The notes beneath the pieces are model-generated. The model did not search any database, was not told the origin of the DNA, and worked only from the letters and a program-made list of their open reading frames with translations. Below, in pieces: positions 8,474 to 18,178 of a stretch of 64,000 nt of DNA. The translations under genes were made by a program, and so were the position numbers. The DNA lies in NCBI RefSeq assembly GCF_022200785.1, contig NZ_CP087585.1, positions 1,240,001 to 1,304,000 on the forward strand. Direction: 5' to 3'. The DNA is from Pedobacter mucosus (GTDB lineage Bacteria; Bacteroidota; Bacteroidia; Sphingobacteriales; Sphingobacteriaceae). Every line of letters starts with the position of its first letter. Within the stretch, counting starts at the first letter, position 1.

Positions 8474-9847
8474 ATGAAGAAAAACAAACTCACGCTTTTT
8501 ATTTTCATAGCGCTGATTGCTGGTATTGCATTGGGCTATATTTTAAATGTAAATTCTATTAACATTTACAATCAAAATATCCTTAATGCTGATGCAAAAG
8601 TTAAAAGCCTAGAAGTAAGTATCGCTAAAACTACCGATACAACTACTGCTACTTTTACACAGTTAAAAGCTGATAAAAAAACTAACTCAAAAATAAAACG
8701 TGATAATGAAGAAATTCGTGAGAAAAAACTTGAGTATTATACGCTGCTAAGTGATATTTTTCTTCGTTTAATTAAGATGATTGTCGCACCTTTAGTTTTT
8801 ACCACTTTAGTTGTTGGAGTAGCTAAAGTTGGAGATATAAAAGCTGTAGGTAGAATTGGTGGGAAAACACTTGGTTGGTTTTTAGCTATGTCATTAATGT
8901 CATTAGTATTAGGAATGATATTGGTAAATTTATTTGAGCCAGGAAAACATATGCAACTTTCTCTTCCTGATCAACTGGTAAATACCGGTATCCAAAAATC
9001 AGCTATGGGTGTTAAAGATTTCATCGCTCATGTTTTCCCAAAGAGTATAGCCGAATCCATGGCCACTAATGAAATATTACAGATCGTTGTTTTCTCTTTG
9101 TTTTTTGGTGTTGCAACCGCTGCAATCGGCGATATGGGACAAGTGGTAATCAAGGCTTTTGATGCGATAGCACATGTAATTTTAAAAATGACAGGTTATG
9201 TAATGAACTTTGCTCCGTTTGCAGTTTTTGGTGCTATGACTGCGATTATTGCAAAGCAAGGTTTAAATGTATTAAATACATATGCAATCTTTATTGGAGA
9301 ATTTTATCTAGGATTAGGAATACTCTGGACCGTATTAATTTTTATAGGCTTTTTAATTCTTGGCAGAAGAGTTTTCCGTTTGGTTAACGATATGAAAGAG
9401 CCTGCTTTGATCGCTTTTAGTACAGCAAGTAGTGAAGCAGCCTATCCTAAAACAATGATGCTTTTAGAGCGGTTTGGCTGTAAAGATAAAATTGTAAGTT
9501 TCGTTTTACCATTGGGTTACTCTTTTAATTTAGATGGATCGATGATGTACATGACGTTTGCATCTCTTTTTATTGCACAGGCATATGGTATTCATTTAAG
9601 TTTTGAGCAGCAAATTTCTATGCTTTTAATATTGATGTTAACTAGTAAAGGAATTGCAGGTGTTCCTAGAGCATCATTGGTGGTTATTGCCGGCACAATT
9701 GCAAGTTTTAATATTCCAGAAGCAGGTTTGGCTTTGTTAATTGGTATAGATCCGTTATTGGATATGGGCCGTTCTGCAACTAATGTTGTTGGAAATAGTA
9801 TTGCTACAGCCGTTGTAAGTAAATGGGAAGGCGAACTTAAAGATTAA
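8474..9847 (+). CDS. Dicarboxylate/amino acid:cation symporter (DAACS family)
   Basis: A 457-residue inner-membrane transporter of the glutamate/C4-dicarboxylate family that couples uptake to Na+ or H+. The family's signature regions are present in order: STASSEAAYPKTM (the first hairpin region, usually serine-rich), NLDGSMMYMTFASLFIAQ (TM7), SKGIAGVPRASLVV (second hairpin), and DPLLDMGRSATNVVGNSIAT (TM8 substrate-binding Asp and Asn). Unusually, about 70 residues separate TM1 (residues 5-24) from the next conserved segment (LLSDIFLRLIKMIVAPL), forming a polar, lysine-rich, probably helical periplasmic insert. The exact substrate cannot be told. Confidence 0.93.
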   Translation: MKKNKLTLFIFIALIAGIALGYILNVNSINIYNQNILNADAKVKSLEVSIAKTTDTTTATFTQLKADKKTNSKIKRDNEEIREKKLEYYTLLSDIFLRLIKMIVAPLVFTTLVVGVAKVGDIKAVGRIGGKTLGWFLAMSLMSLVLGMILVNLFEPGKHMQLSLPDQLVNTGIQKSAMGVKDFIAHVFPKSIAESMATNEILQIVVFSLFFGVATAAIGDMGQVVIKAFDAIAHVILKMTGYVMNFAPFAVFGAMTAIIAKQGLNVLNTYAIFIGEFYLGLGILWTVLIFIGFLILGRRVFRLVNDMKEPALIAFSTASSEAAYPKTMMLLERFGCKDKIVSFVLPLGYSFNLDGSMMYMTFASLFIAQAYGIHLSFEQQISMLLILMLTSKGIAGVPRASLVVIAGTIASFNIPEAGLALLIGIDPLLDMGRSATNVVGNSIATAVVSKWEGELKD

Positions 9848-9993
9848 CAAATTAATAGGCATAAGTCGCAAAAAAATTAATCATTATATGATTTTAGGAT
9901 GTTTAGAATTTTTATAAAAAATATAAACTTTGTAGCGTTTTAATTTTAAAATTATTTATTCAAAAATCACTCATTCAATAATTAAATATAATC

Positions 9994-10494
9994 GTGTCAA
10001 GTAGAGGAAAAAAAATATTTTTAGCGCTTACTATTATCCTTCCGATGATAATTTATTGCTACATATACTACAAACCAATCATCAAAAATGCACCGTTTCG
10101 AAAAGCTGATTTTGTTTCGATGCAATATAGTTGGGGAGTAAAAGATAGTTTAGAGAATCATTATAATTCTGTAACTGGGGATTACCAATATGTAAATAGT
10201 AAAGATTCTGTTATACATAAAAAAATTTTTCTTAAAAGCGACGATATTTTATACTTGCACTCAAAGGCAAATGAAATAGGTTTATGGAATTTTCCAGATA
10301 CAATCGGCGTTAAAAGTGCGAAGTCTATGGCTGTTCCTCGTTATAATATACAGTTTAACTATAAAGAGAAATCTAAGCATACTGTTGTTTATGGTGATTT
10401 TGATGGTAATCCAAAGTTATTGGATGCAGCTGTGCAAATGAGAAAGGAAATTGAAGAAACACTAAATCAGGCAGAAAAGCGATCTGGATCATAA
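9994..10494 (+). CDS. Hypothetical membrane-anchored protein
   Basis: A 166-residue protein with one N-terminal membrane anchor (IFLALTIILPMIIYCYIYY, residues 8-26) and a polar, presumably extracytoplasmic domain. The start is GTG at 9994: an in-frame stop lies at 9979-9981 and there is no ATG between. The soluble part contains a LWNFPDTIG segment and VVYGDFDGNPKLLDAAVQMRK, which suggests a small alpha/beta domain, but I do not recognise a family. It stands alone between the symporter and rplU, 146 bp after the symporter. Confidence 0.75.
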   Translation: MSSRGKKIFLALTIILPMIIYCYIYYKPIIKNAPFRKADFVSMQYSWGVKDSLENHYNSVTGDYQYVNSKDSVIHKKIFLKSDDILYLHSKANEIGLWNFPDTIGVKSAKSMAVPRYNIQFNYKEKSKHTVVYGDFDGNPKLLDAAVQMRKEIEETLNQAEKRSGS

Positions 10495-10750
10495 GAATGG
10501 ATGTTTAACTGTTGTGGTTTTCTTTTCATTATGAGAAAGACTAATGTTGATTTTGAAATACGATTTTGCGTAAAATAAACCTGATAGAAAGGAATATAAT
10601 GCGAGACCAATTCTTCTTCCGCTGTGGAATTAAATGTACAGCAGGGACGAATGTTTCTTAAATAAGATGACTTTGGTTTTAAAAAGAAGTTAGAGCTGAA
10701 TAAATGATTTTGCAGCATACAAATTTTACAAAAATTATTTTTGATATGTG

Positions 10751-10782
10751 TTTGTGTGTTAATCGAATTTGTTCTATATTTG
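10751..10782 (+). promoter_or_regulatory. Strong Bacteroidota promoter of rplU-rpmA
   Basis: TTTG (10751-10754), 20-bp spacer, TATATTTG (10775-10782): a full match to the TTTG / TAnnTTTG consensus. It places the transcription start roughly 30-35 bp upstream of rplU. The rest of 10495-10750 holds no supported gene. Confidence 0.82.
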
Positions 10783-10821
10783 CACCTCGTTAAATAAAAT
10801 TAAAAAACTAATATTTAAACA

Positions 10822-11133
10822 ATGTACGCAATAGTAAATATAGCAGGGCAGCAATTTAAAGTTGCTAAAGACCAGCACCTTTTTGTACACAGATTGCAAG
10901 GAGATGAAGGCGCTAGTATTGAATTTGATAATGTATTGTTGGTTGATAATGGTGGTACAATCACTGTAGGTGCTCCTGCAGTTGTTGGTGCTAAAGTTTC
11001 AGCTACTATCGTATCTCATTTAAAAGGTGATAAAGTAATTATTTTCCACAAAAAACGTAGAAAAGGTTACAAAAAGAAAAATGGTCACCGCCAGTTTTTC
11101 ACAAAGATTCAGATCTCTGATATCACTTTATAA
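10822..11133 (+). CDS. rplU: 50S ribosomal protein L21
   Basis: A 103-residue large-subunit protein. The N-terminus [18 protein letters not shown] and the C-terminal basic segment [28 protein letters not shown] are diagnostic of L21, which binds 23S rRNA. It is the first gene of the usual rplU-rpmA pair, 53 bp upstream of rpmA, with a strong promoter in front and a terminator after rpmA. Confidence 0.98.
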   Translation: MYAIVNIAGQQFKVAKDQHLFVHRLQGDEGASIEFDNVLLVDNGGTITVGAPAVVGAKVSATIVSHLKGDKVIIFHKKRRKGYKKKNGHRQFFTKIQISDITL

Positions 11134-11186
11134 TTAATTGTTAACCCAACTCATTCTCTTTTTAGAGGTGATAAAAATATAAAATC

Positions 11187-11603
11187 ATGGCACACAAAAA
11201 AGGAGCCGGTAGTTCCAGAAACGGACGTGAATCGCATTCAAAACGTTTAGGTATTAAAATTTTCGGTGGTCAGTTAGCTATCGCTGGAAACATTTTAGTA
11301 CGTCAACGCGGTACAAAACATCATCCAGATAAAAATGTTGGTTTAGGAAAAGATCATACTTTATTTGCTTTAATTGATGGTACTGTAGTTTTTAGAAAGA
11401 AACAAGATAATAAATCTTATGTATCTGTTCTTCCTATTACTGATGCTGAACTTGATGCAGCACTTGCTAAAAGAGCACCTATTGCAATGCAAGAAGCTGT
11501 TGCTATAGAAGTTGAAGCTCCAGTTGTAACTGAAAAAGCTTCTGCTAAAAAAGCAGCTGAACAAAAAGAAGAATCAACTGAAGAAGCTGCACCTGCAGAA
11601 TAA
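11187..11603 (+). CDS. rpmA: 50S ribosomal protein L27 with a long C-terminal extension
   Basis: The first about 85 residues are standard L27 ([20 protein letters not shown], then LGIKIFGGQ and [27 protein letters not shown]), whose N-terminus reaches the peptidyl-transferase centre. There is no N-terminal cleavable extension of the Firmicutes kind. After the usual end, about 50 more residues follow, rich in Ala, Glu and Lys (for example [23 protein letters not shown] in pieces), making 138 residues against the usual 85-95. The tail is probably disordered and surface exposed; I infer no function for it. Confidence 0.97.
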   Translation: MAHKKGAGSSRNGRESHSKRLGIKIFGGQLAIAGNILVRQRGTKHHPDKNVGLGKDHTLFALIDGTVVFRKKQDNKSYVSVLPITDAELDAALAKRAPIAMQEAVAIEVEAPVVTEKASAKKAAEQKEESTEEAAPAE

Positions 11604-11623
11604 TTAGTTATAAACTTATATTT

Positions 11624-11652
11624 AAAAGTCTCGATGAAAATCGGGACTTTTT
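11624..11652 (+). terminator. Rho-independent terminator of rplU-rpmA
   Basis: An 11-bp stem (AAAGTCTCGAT, 11625-11635; ATCGGGACTTT, 11640-11650; one T-G wobble) closed by the stable tetraloop GAAA, followed by further T residues. The 113 bp to the convergent polyprenyl synthetase gene are empty. Confidence 0.9.
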
Positions 11653-11765
11653 ACGTTTGGATTGAAATTACTAATACAATTTTTTAAAGAAAACTCTGAG
11701 AAAATGTTGCTATGATCCGTTTAGGATTACATTAACAACAAGTTTTAAAAGAAAAAAACGGAATT

Positions 11766-12740
11766 TTAATACTCTCTTGCCATTAATTGATTGGTTAAGG
11801 TAAGCAGATTTTGCTTAGCATCTTCAGTAGCAGAAATTTGTTTAAATACAACAAGTGCTTTCTGTAAATAATCATTCATGCTTTCTTTTGCTATATTCTG
11901 AATGTCTAAAGTGTTATAAACTTGTTTAATAGTTTCTACTTTCTCTTTTGAATCGAATTCTTTATAGCCTGTCCAACTGTCTAGCGAATTTTTATTTTCT
12001 CCATCAGCGAGTTCGAAAGCTTTTAAGAGTAGAAAGGTTTTTTTATTGGCTATAATATCACCTCCAACCTGCTTGCCAAATTTTTCTGGATCAGCATAAA
12101 CATCCAAAATATCGTCTTGTAATTGAAAAGCAATACCAATATTTTCTCCAAATTGATAGATCAAATCAGCATCTTTTTCTGATGCTCCGGCGATGATCGC
12201 ACCCAGTTTAAGCGCTCCTCCTAACAATACGGCAGTTTTTAGCCTAATCATATTGATGTATTCTTCAATACTCACATCATCACGCATTTCAAATTCCATA
12301 TCAAGTTGTTGGCCTTCGCAAACACCTTGGGCAGTAGCATTAAATGTATTTAAAACATCTTTTAGAAAAACCGGATTAACTTTTGCTAAATTTTTATTAG
12401 CCTCAACCATCATCACGTCACCACTTAAGATAGCCGTATTAATACTCCATTTTTCGTGAACAGTTGCTTTTCCTCTGCGTAAAGGTGCATTATCCATAAT
12501 ATCATCATGCACTAGCGTGAAGTTATGGAAAACTTCTATCGCCATTGCAGCATCTATAGAATCATGTGCATCTTTGCCAAATAGTTCAGTCGCCAATAAA
12601 ACCAACAGCGGGCGAATACGTTTCCCGCCTAGGTTAATGATATATGTTATGGGATCATATAGCTGTTTCGGCTGATCAGGAAACTTTAGATTTTGAATTG
12701 CCTTTTCTAAAATTTGTTGTAATTCTTCTGTAGTATGCAT
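11766..12740 (-). CDS. Polyprenyl (farnesyl/geranylgeranyl-type) diphosphate synthase
   Basis: A 324-residue trans-prenyltransferase that condenses isopentenyl diphosphate onto allylic diphosphates in the cytoplasm. The two metal-binding aspartate motifs are D79-D-I-M-D83 (in LVHDDIMDNAPLRRG) and D209-D-I-L-D213 (in FQLQDDILDVYADP), and the upstream GGKRIRP at residues 38-44 binds IPP. A Phe five residues before the first motif suggests a short- to medium-chain product such as GGPP, but chain length is not certain. It lies 38 bp downstream of rnr on the same strand, so they are likely co-transcribed. Confidence 0.93.
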   Translation of the reverse strand: MHTTEELQQILEKAIQNLKFPDQPKQLYDPITYIINLGGKRIRPLLVLLATELFGKDAHDSIDAAMAIEVFHNFTLVHDDIMDNAPLRRGKATVHEKWSINTAILSGDVMMVEANKNLAKVNPVFLKDVLNTFNATAQGVCEGQQLDMEFEMRDDVSIEEYINMIRLKTAVLLGGALKLGAIIAGASEKDADLIYQFGENIGIAFQLQDDILDVYADPEKFGKQVGGDIIANKKTFLLLKAFELADGENKNSLDSWTGYKEFDSKEKVETIKQVYNTLDIQNIAKESMNDYLQKALVVFKQISATEDAKQNLLTLTNQLMAREY

Positions 12741-12778
12741 GTAATTATTCAGAAATTATGTGTTATAAACACAAAATT

Positions 12779-14911
12779 TTAATTGGGTATTAAGGTAAAA
12801 TCAATCTGACGTTTAGAAAGATCAACTTTCTTCACTCTAATCATCACCTCATCACCAAGTTGATACTTGTTCTTTTTTCTTTGTCCGATAATGCAATAAT
12901 TCTTTTCATCCAAAACATAAAAATCATCAGAAATATCTCTTAGTCGAATCATGCCTTCACATTTATTTTCTTCTATTTCAACATACATTCCCCATTCGGT
13001 AACGCCAGAAATAATCCCTTTATATTCAGTTCCAATATTATTTTCTAAATACTCTGCCTGTTTATATTTTATGGATGCTCTTTCAGCTTCTGCGGCTCTT
13101 TTTTCCATCGCAGAAGAATGTACCGATGCTACTTCATAAAACTCAGCATCAGCAGATTTGCCACCATCTAAATAAGTTTGTAAAAGGCGATGCGCCATTA
13201 CGTCAGGATAGCGGCGAATTGGAGAAGTAAAATGGGTATAATATTCAAAAGCCAAACCATAATGACTTGTCTTTTTTGTCGAATAAATTGCTTTAGCCAT
13301 AGAACGGATGGCCAAAGAAGTTAATATATTTTGCTCTTTTTTGCCTTCCACATCAGCCATTAAATGATTTAATGACTTGGCAATTTCCTTATCAGATTTC
13401 GTGTTGATTTTATAACCAAAACGTGATGCGAAGGTTGCGAAAGTATTAAGCGTTTCCATGTTTGGAGAATCGTGAGAGCGATAAACAAACGTAAGTTTCT
13501 TTTCGCCTTTAACTTTTTTAGCAACAAACTCAGCTACTTTTCTGTTGGCCAAAAGCATATAATCTTCTATCAGTTTATGGGCATCCTTACGTTCTTTTAC
13601 ATAAACGCCAATAGGTTTACCAGAATCGTCCAGTTTAAACTTGACTTCAGTACTTTCAAAGCTGATCGCTCCATTTTTGAATTTTCTATCTCGAAGAATA
13701 TATGCCAGTTCGTTAAGTTTTAATATTTCTGTAGCACAATCACCAGTTTTATTTTCGATTACTTCCTGAGCTTCTTCATAACTAAACCTTCTATCTGAAT
13801 GGATTACCGTTCTTCCATACCATTCTGCTTGTATATTTGCTTGTTCATCCAATTCAAAAACCGCCGCAAAACATAATTTATCTTCATGTGGACGAAGTGA
13901 ACATACGCCATTACTTAGTCTCTCAGGCAGCATAGGAATAACCCGATCTACCAAATAAACCGAAGTTGCACGACTGTAAGCTTCCTTATCTAAATCTGTA
14001 CCTTGAATAACGTAATGTGAAACATCGGCAATGTGAACACCAATTTCATGGTTTCCATTGGGTAATTTTTGATATGAAATGGCATCATCAAAATCTTTGG
14101 CATCAGCGGGATCTATGGTAAAAGTAAGCACTTTTCTAAAGTCCTTACGTTTAGCTATTTCAGCATCAGTAATTTCTTCAGGGATAGCATTTGCTTCCTT
14201 TTCAACTTGTGGCGGGAAAGAAAGTGGAAAGCCATACTGTGCTAATATTGCATTCATTTCGGTGTTGTTTTCACCTTGATCGCCGAGAACATGTTTCACT
14301 ACTCCAATAGGGTTTTTAGCATTTTCTGGCCAATCTGCTAGCGTTACTAAAACTCGCTGACCGTTTTTTGCACCAAGAATATCTCCTAATGGAATAAAAA
14401 TATCATGCATCATTTTTTTATCATCAGCGATAACGAAAGCAAACCGATCTGAAATTTTTATTACGCCAGTAAAATCTGATTTTGCCCTTTTGATAATCTC
14501 AATAACCTCACCATCACGTTTGCTACCATGTCTTTTCGCAAAAACATATACTTTAACAGCGTCTCCGTGAAGCGCATTTTTGAGTTTTCTAGGTGCTACA
14601 CGTATATCTTTTTCAAATTCATCATCAGGAATAATATAGGCTGAACCATCGGCCGTCATATCAACCTTGCCGATTATAAAGTTTTGAAGATCTTTAAGTT
14701 TGAATTTGCCTTTTTCAGGTTCTAAATAAGTACCAACACTTTTTCCATCTTTTAAAATTTCAAGAATGGTATCTCTAGATTCTTGATCATTCAGGTTCAA
14801 TTTGGCAGAAACTTGCTTATAATTTAATGCTTGATTTTCGTTCTTTTCAAAAACATCACTAACCAATTGATTTAGAACTAATTTTATATTCGCAGATTTT
14901 TTCTTTGCCAT
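12779..14911 (-). CDS. rnr: Ribonuclease R (3'-5' exoribonuclease)
   Basis: A 710-residue RNase II/R-family enzyme that degrades structured RNA processively from the 3' end. Domain order: N-terminal helix-turn-helix (about 10-70), cold-shock/OB domains (about 75-230), the RNB catalytic domain with the metal-binding motif DPADAKDFDDA starting at D267, the RNB end signature HFTSPIRRYPDVMAHR near residues 560-575, and a C-terminal S1 RNA-binding domain (YKGIISGVTEWGMYVEIEE). The C-terminus ends soon after S1, without the lysine-rich tail of the E. coli enzyme. Upstream of, and probably co-transcribed with, the polyprenyl synthetase. Confidence 0.95.
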   Translation of the reverse strand: MAKKKSANIKLVLNQLVSDVFEKNENQALNYKQVSAKLNLNDQESRDTILEILKDGKSVGTYLEPEKGKFKLKDLQNFIIGKVDMTADGSAYIIPDDEFEKDIRVAPRKLKNALHGDAVKVYVFAKRHGSKRDGEVIEIIKRAKSDFTGVIKISDRFAFVIADDKKMMHDIFIPLGDILGAKNGQRVLVTLADWPENAKNPIGVVKHVLGDQGENNTEMNAILAQYGFPLSFPPQVEKEANAIPEEITDAEIAKRKDFRKVLTFTIDPADAKDFDDAISYQKLPNGNHEIGVHIADVSHYVIQGTDLDKEAYSRATSVYLVDRVIPMLPERLSNGVCSLRPHEDKLCFAAVFELDEQANIQAEWYGRTVIHSDRRFSYEEAQEVIENKTGDCATEILKLNELAYILRDRKFKNGAISFESTEVKFKLDDSGKPIGVYVKERKDAHKLIEDYMLLANRKVAEFVAKKVKGEKKLTFVYRSHDSPNMETLNTFATFASRFGYKINTKSDKEIAKSLNHLMADVEGKKEQNILTSLAIRSMAKAIYSTKKTSHYGLAFEYYTHFTSPIRRYPDVMAHRLLQTYLDGGKSADAEFYEVASVHSSAMEKRAAEAERASIKYKQAEYLENNIGTEYKGIISGVTEWGMYVEIEENKCEGMIRLRDISDDFYVLDEKNYCIIGQRKKNKYQLGDEVMIRVKKVDLSKRQIDFTLIPN

Positions 14912-15068
14912 ACACTAAACTGAATTTATCGAAGATACAGAAAAGATGGAAATCTATATAAGATGAACTCTGTAAAATGAGAAATTAATGATTTAGACAA
15001 TCAATTTTTATTCTTTTGAATGATGGATGCAGATAAAAAATAAAGGCTAAATTTTAAAGGTAGTTATT

Positions 15069-16772
15069 TTAGTTTCCAGGTATTGCATCAATTAGTTTTT
15101 GTGTATAGGCTACTTTCGGAGCATAGAAAATTTGCTCAGGAAAACCTAGTTCCTCAATTTTTCCTTTATTCATCACAATTATCCGATCAGAAATATGTTT
15201 TACCACAGCTAAATCATGAGAAATAAAGATATAAGTTAACCCAAACTCCCGCTGAAGATCTTTAATCAAATTTAAAACCTGCGCCTGGACTGAAACATCA
15301 AGAGCGGAAACAGATTCGTCACAAATTATAAATTTTGGTTCTAAAGCTAAGGCACGAGCAATTACAACACGCTGTCTTTGTCCGCCGCTAAATTCGTGTG
15401 GATAACGATTAAAGTGTTCCGCTTTAAGACCGACTTTTTCTAGAAGATCTAAAACTTTACGCTTTCTTTCTGCATCATTTTTATAGCGATTATGAACTTG
15501 AAGCGGTTCTAAAATCGATTGACCAATGCTTAATTTAGGGTTTAAAGACGCATACGGATCCTGGAAAATGATTTGAATGTCTTCTCGTAACTCTCTAAGC
15601 TCACCTCTAGATATATGAGTGATATCTTGTCCGTTAAAAATAATACTGCCAGAAGTTGGTTCCATCAACCTTAAAATAGTTCTACCTAAGGTGGTTTTTC
15701 CGCAACCAGATTCGCCTACTAAGCCCAATGTTTCTCCAGGAAAAACTTCAAAATTTAACTGATCAACCGCTTTAACATATTCAGTTGTTTTACCAAAAAA
15801 GCCATTTTTTATAGGGTAGTATGTGCAAAGATTCTTAATTTGTAAAAGTGGGTTTTGAGCATAAAGCATTGCTCGTCTACTTAGGATTTCAGCTTCTGTT
15901 AATTGGTTTGAAGCTTGTAAATGAGCAGCTGCATCATCTAATTTTCCTGTTAAGAAATCTGCTACAACAGGTAATTTCTTTAAGTGTAACTTTGGCGAAG
16001 GTCGGCAAGCTAATAATCCTTTGGTATATGGATGTTGAGGATTTTCGAAAATCGACTTTGCAGGTCCCTGTTCAACAATTTCACCTTTATACATCACTGC
16101 AACTTCATCAGCAATTTCATTTACCACACCCAAATCATGTGAAATAAAAATCATTGCCATATTTCGTTCTTCTTTAAGTTTTAGAAGCAATTGAAGAATG
16201 GTTTTTTGGACAGTTACATCCAAAGCAGTTGTAGGTTCGTCGGCAATTAAAAGTTTAGGATTACAGCTTAAAGCCATTGCAATCATCACCCTTTGTTTTT
16301 GGCCACCAGAGAGTTGATGAGGATAGCTATCGAATATTTTATCTGGACGGGGCAGTTGCACTTCATTAAATAAAGAAATGGTTTTGTTTTTAGCTACTTT
16401 TTTGTCTACCCTTTGATGCAAAATAATGGCTTCAGCAACTTGCTCACCGCAAGTAAAAACTGGATTTAAAGAAGTCATAGGTTCTTGAAAAATCATCGAA
16501 ATTTGATTTCCCCTAAACTGCCTCATTTCATTTGAGCTCAGGTTTAGTAAACTAATTTCTTCAAAATTAATCTCGCCATTTATCTTAGCAGCACGTTCAT
16601 CATGCAGACGCATTATCGAAAATGAAGTAACGGATTTTCCAGAACCAGATTCGCCAACAATTCCTAAAACTGAACCTCTTTTTACCTCAAAATTGATTTC
16701 TTTTACTGCTTTAAACCAAGTTTTATCTTCTTGATTATAAAAGCTAATATCTAAGTTTTCTACGTTTAACAT
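15069..16772 (-). CDS. Fused double-ATPase ABC transporter protein (oligopeptide/DppD-DppF type)
   Basis: A 567-residue protein with two complete ABC ATPase domains in tandem. Walker A motifs are GESGSGKS (residues 40-47) and GESGCGKTT (about 350-358); signatures are [15 protein letters not shown] and [15 protein letters not shown]; Walker B regions read [12 protein letters not shown] and [12 protein letters not shown]. Each half carries the C-terminal oligopeptide-transporter region ([16 protein letters not shown] and the equivalent [12 protein letters not shown]). It would energise import of peptides or related solutes with separate permeases and binding protein, none of which is in the window. 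Its ATG overlaps the stop codon of the upstream exonuclease gene (TAATG), so the two are translationally coupled. Confidence 0.92.
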   Translation of the reverse strand: MLNVENLDISFYNQEDKTWFKAVKEINFEVKRGSVLGIVGESGSGKSVTSFSIMRLHDERAAKINGEINFEEISLLNLSSNEMRQFRGNQISMIFQEPMTSLNPVFTCGEQVAEAIILHQRVDKKVAKNKTISLFNEVQLPRPDKIFDSYPHQLSGGQKQRVMIAMALSCNPKLLIADEPTTALDVTVQKTILQLLLKLKEERNMAMIFISHDLGVVNEIADEVAVMYKGEIVEQGPAKSIFENPQHPYTKGLLACRPSPKLHLKKLPVVADFLTGKLDDAAAHLQASNQLTEAEILSRRAMLYAQNPLLQIKNLCTYYPIKNGFFGKTTEYVKAVDQLNFEVFPGETLGLVGESGCGKTTLGRTILRLMEPTSGSIIFNGQDITHISRGELRELREDIQIIFQDPYASLNPKLSIGQSILEPLQVHNRYKNDAERKRKVLDLLEKVGLKAEHFNRYPHEFSGGQRQRVVIARALALEPKFIICDESVSALDVSVQAQVLNLIKDLQREFGLTYIFISHDLAVVKHISDRIIVMNKGKIEELGFPEQIFYAPKVAYTQKLIDAIPGN

Positions 16773-17485
16773 TAAGTTACAATGGTAATGTTTTCTGCTT
16801 GAATTATATCTATTCCTTTAAATTTTAACAGTACTTGGGCAGTAGTTATTACATCTTTTTGGCAGTATGTAACAATTCTTTCCAAATCATTTTCTTCATA
16901 ATAAACTTGTCTAACCTGGCTACCATCAATATCATCCTTCGGGGTAGGAATATTCAAAATTGCAGCCAATAAGTTTAACGAAGTAAAGTGTTTATAATCG
17001 CCAAATTTCCACAGCTCCATGGTATCAAGGTGATTTACTTCCCAAGGCTTTTTGCCAGCCATATTTAATTGAACAGGGATTTCTAAGCCATTGACCAAGA
17101 TTCTTCTGCATATGTATGGGAAATCAAATTCTTTTCCATTGTGTGCGCAAAACATCAGATTTGGAATCTGTTTATCCAGCAAAGCTGAAAATTGTTGTAA
17201 GATATATTTCTCATCATGACCAGCAATCGATTTAATTCTAAGAGAATAGCTTTTGTTTTGGTAGCTAAAAATGCCCAAACTTATGCAGACAATCTTTCCA
17301 AATTCAGCCATAATTCCAGCTTTCTCATAAAAATCTTCAACACTTTGATCTTGCTTTCTTTGCAACTGCGTTTTCTGTTCCCAAAGTGATTGTAAATGTG
17401 GTGGAACATCTTGAAAAGATGGATATTGAGGAACGGTTTCAATATCTATAACCATTACCTGATTGAGATCTAGCGCTTTTAGCAT
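16772..17485 (-). CDS. Predicted 3'-5' exonuclease (PolB-exonuclease-like, DEDDy)
   Basis: A 237-residue RNase-H-fold exonuclease. The three DEDD motifs are visible: D14-x-E16 in MVIDIETVP, HNGKEFDFPYICRR in the middle, and TYCQKDVITTAQVL at the end, where the Tyr precedes the last Asp (DEDDy type). This matches the stand-alone family related to the exonuclease domain of DNA polymerase B. It probably trims DNA or RNA 3' ends; the in vivo substrate is unknown. It is the first gene of a two-gene transcript with the fused ABC ATPase, whose ATG overlaps its stop codon. Confidence 0.88.
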   Translation of the reverse strand: MLKALDLNQVMVIDIETVPQYPSFQDVPPHLQSLWEQKTQLQRKQDQSVEDFYEKAGIMAEFGKIVCISLGIFSYQNKSYSLRIKSIAGHDEKYILQQFSALLDKQIPNLMFCAHNGKEFDFPYICRRILVNGLEIPVQLNMAGKKPWEVNHLDTMELWKFGDYKHFTSLNLLAAILNIPTPKDDIDGSQVRQVYYEENDLERIVTYCQKDVITTAQVLLKFKGIDIIQAENITIVT

Positions 17486-17559
17486 ATAACAATATAGGGA
17501 AATAATGTTCAGTTAGCAATTTCAGTTTTAAACCAGCGTATATTTTTATAAATTTGAAT

Positions 17560-18057
17560 ATGGCAGAAAGTAAATTCGAGCAATCGCTAGAAAACGGTGC
17601 TCATCAAAAAATAAAAAGTTTAGTCGGTAAATGGAAAGGAACCAGTAAAACCTGGTTTGAAAAAGATATTCTAGCCGATGATTCCTCATCAGAAGCAGAT
17701 ATTTCATCAATTTTAGATGGTCGTTTTATTTCATATGATTATACTAGTAGTTTAAACGGAAAGCCTTTATCAGGGAAAATGATTATCGGCTTTGATATCC
17801 CTTATCAAAAATTCACCTTTAGTTGGATAGATAGTTTCCATATGGGGACGCAAATTATGCAAGCTACAGGCAATGCAACAGAAAAAGGATTCTCGATATT
17901 AGGTTCTTGGGGAAACCCTGAATATGGTGATCAACTTTTCGGCTGGCGTACAGAACTTGAAATTATAAGTGAAAATGAAATCATTTTCTCGGCATATAAT
18001 ATTATGCCAGGTGAAGAAGAAACAAAAGCTATAGAAACGATTTATAAACGAATTTAG
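17560..18057 (+). CDS. DUF1579 family protein
   Basis: A 165-residue protein with the DUF1579 pattern: LVGKWKGTSKTWFE near the start, LDGRFISYDYTSSLNGKP, then GFDIPYQKFTFSWIDSFHMGT and a closing ETIYKRI. The family is predicted to form a lipocalin-like beta-barrel of unknown function. No signal peptide is seen, so it is cytoplasmic. The ATG at 17560 is preferred to the in-frame TTG at 17554. A TAAATTTG sequence (17549-17556) that fits the -7 box ends only three bases before this ATG, but no clear -33 element is found, so a leaderless transcript is possible but unproven. Divergent from the exonuclease gene. Confidence 0.82.
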   Translation: MAESKFEQSLENGAHQKIKSLVGKWKGTSKTWFEKDILADDSSSEADISSILDGRFISYDYTSSLNGKPLSGKMIIGFDIPYQKFTFSWIDSFHMGTQIMQATGNATEKGFSILGSWGNPEYGDQLFGWRTELEIISENEIIFSAYNIMPGEEETKAIETIYKRI

Positions 18058-18072
18058 TCGTTTATAACCTGC

Positions 18073-18095
18073 CTTAGTGTTTTATTTACACTAAG
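18073..18095 (+). terminator. Probable terminator hairpin after the DUF1579 gene
   Basis: A perfect 8-bp stem CTTAGTGT / ACACTAAG (18073-18080, 18088-18095) with a 7-nt loop lies 15 bp after the stop codon. The following T-run is short and interrupted (TGTTTCTTG), so termination strength is uncertain. Confidence 0.5.
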
Positions 18096-18178
18096 TGTTT
18101 CTTGAAAGTCAAACTAAATCTTTTAACTAACTTTCCAGCATAATTTTAAGGAGATTTGCAATCGCAATTCAATAATTT

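Noticed and set aside
10467..10718. 83-codon minus-strand frame before rplU
   Set aside because: Overlaps the end of the 9994 gene on the other strand, no recognisable domain, no promoter, AT-rich composition.
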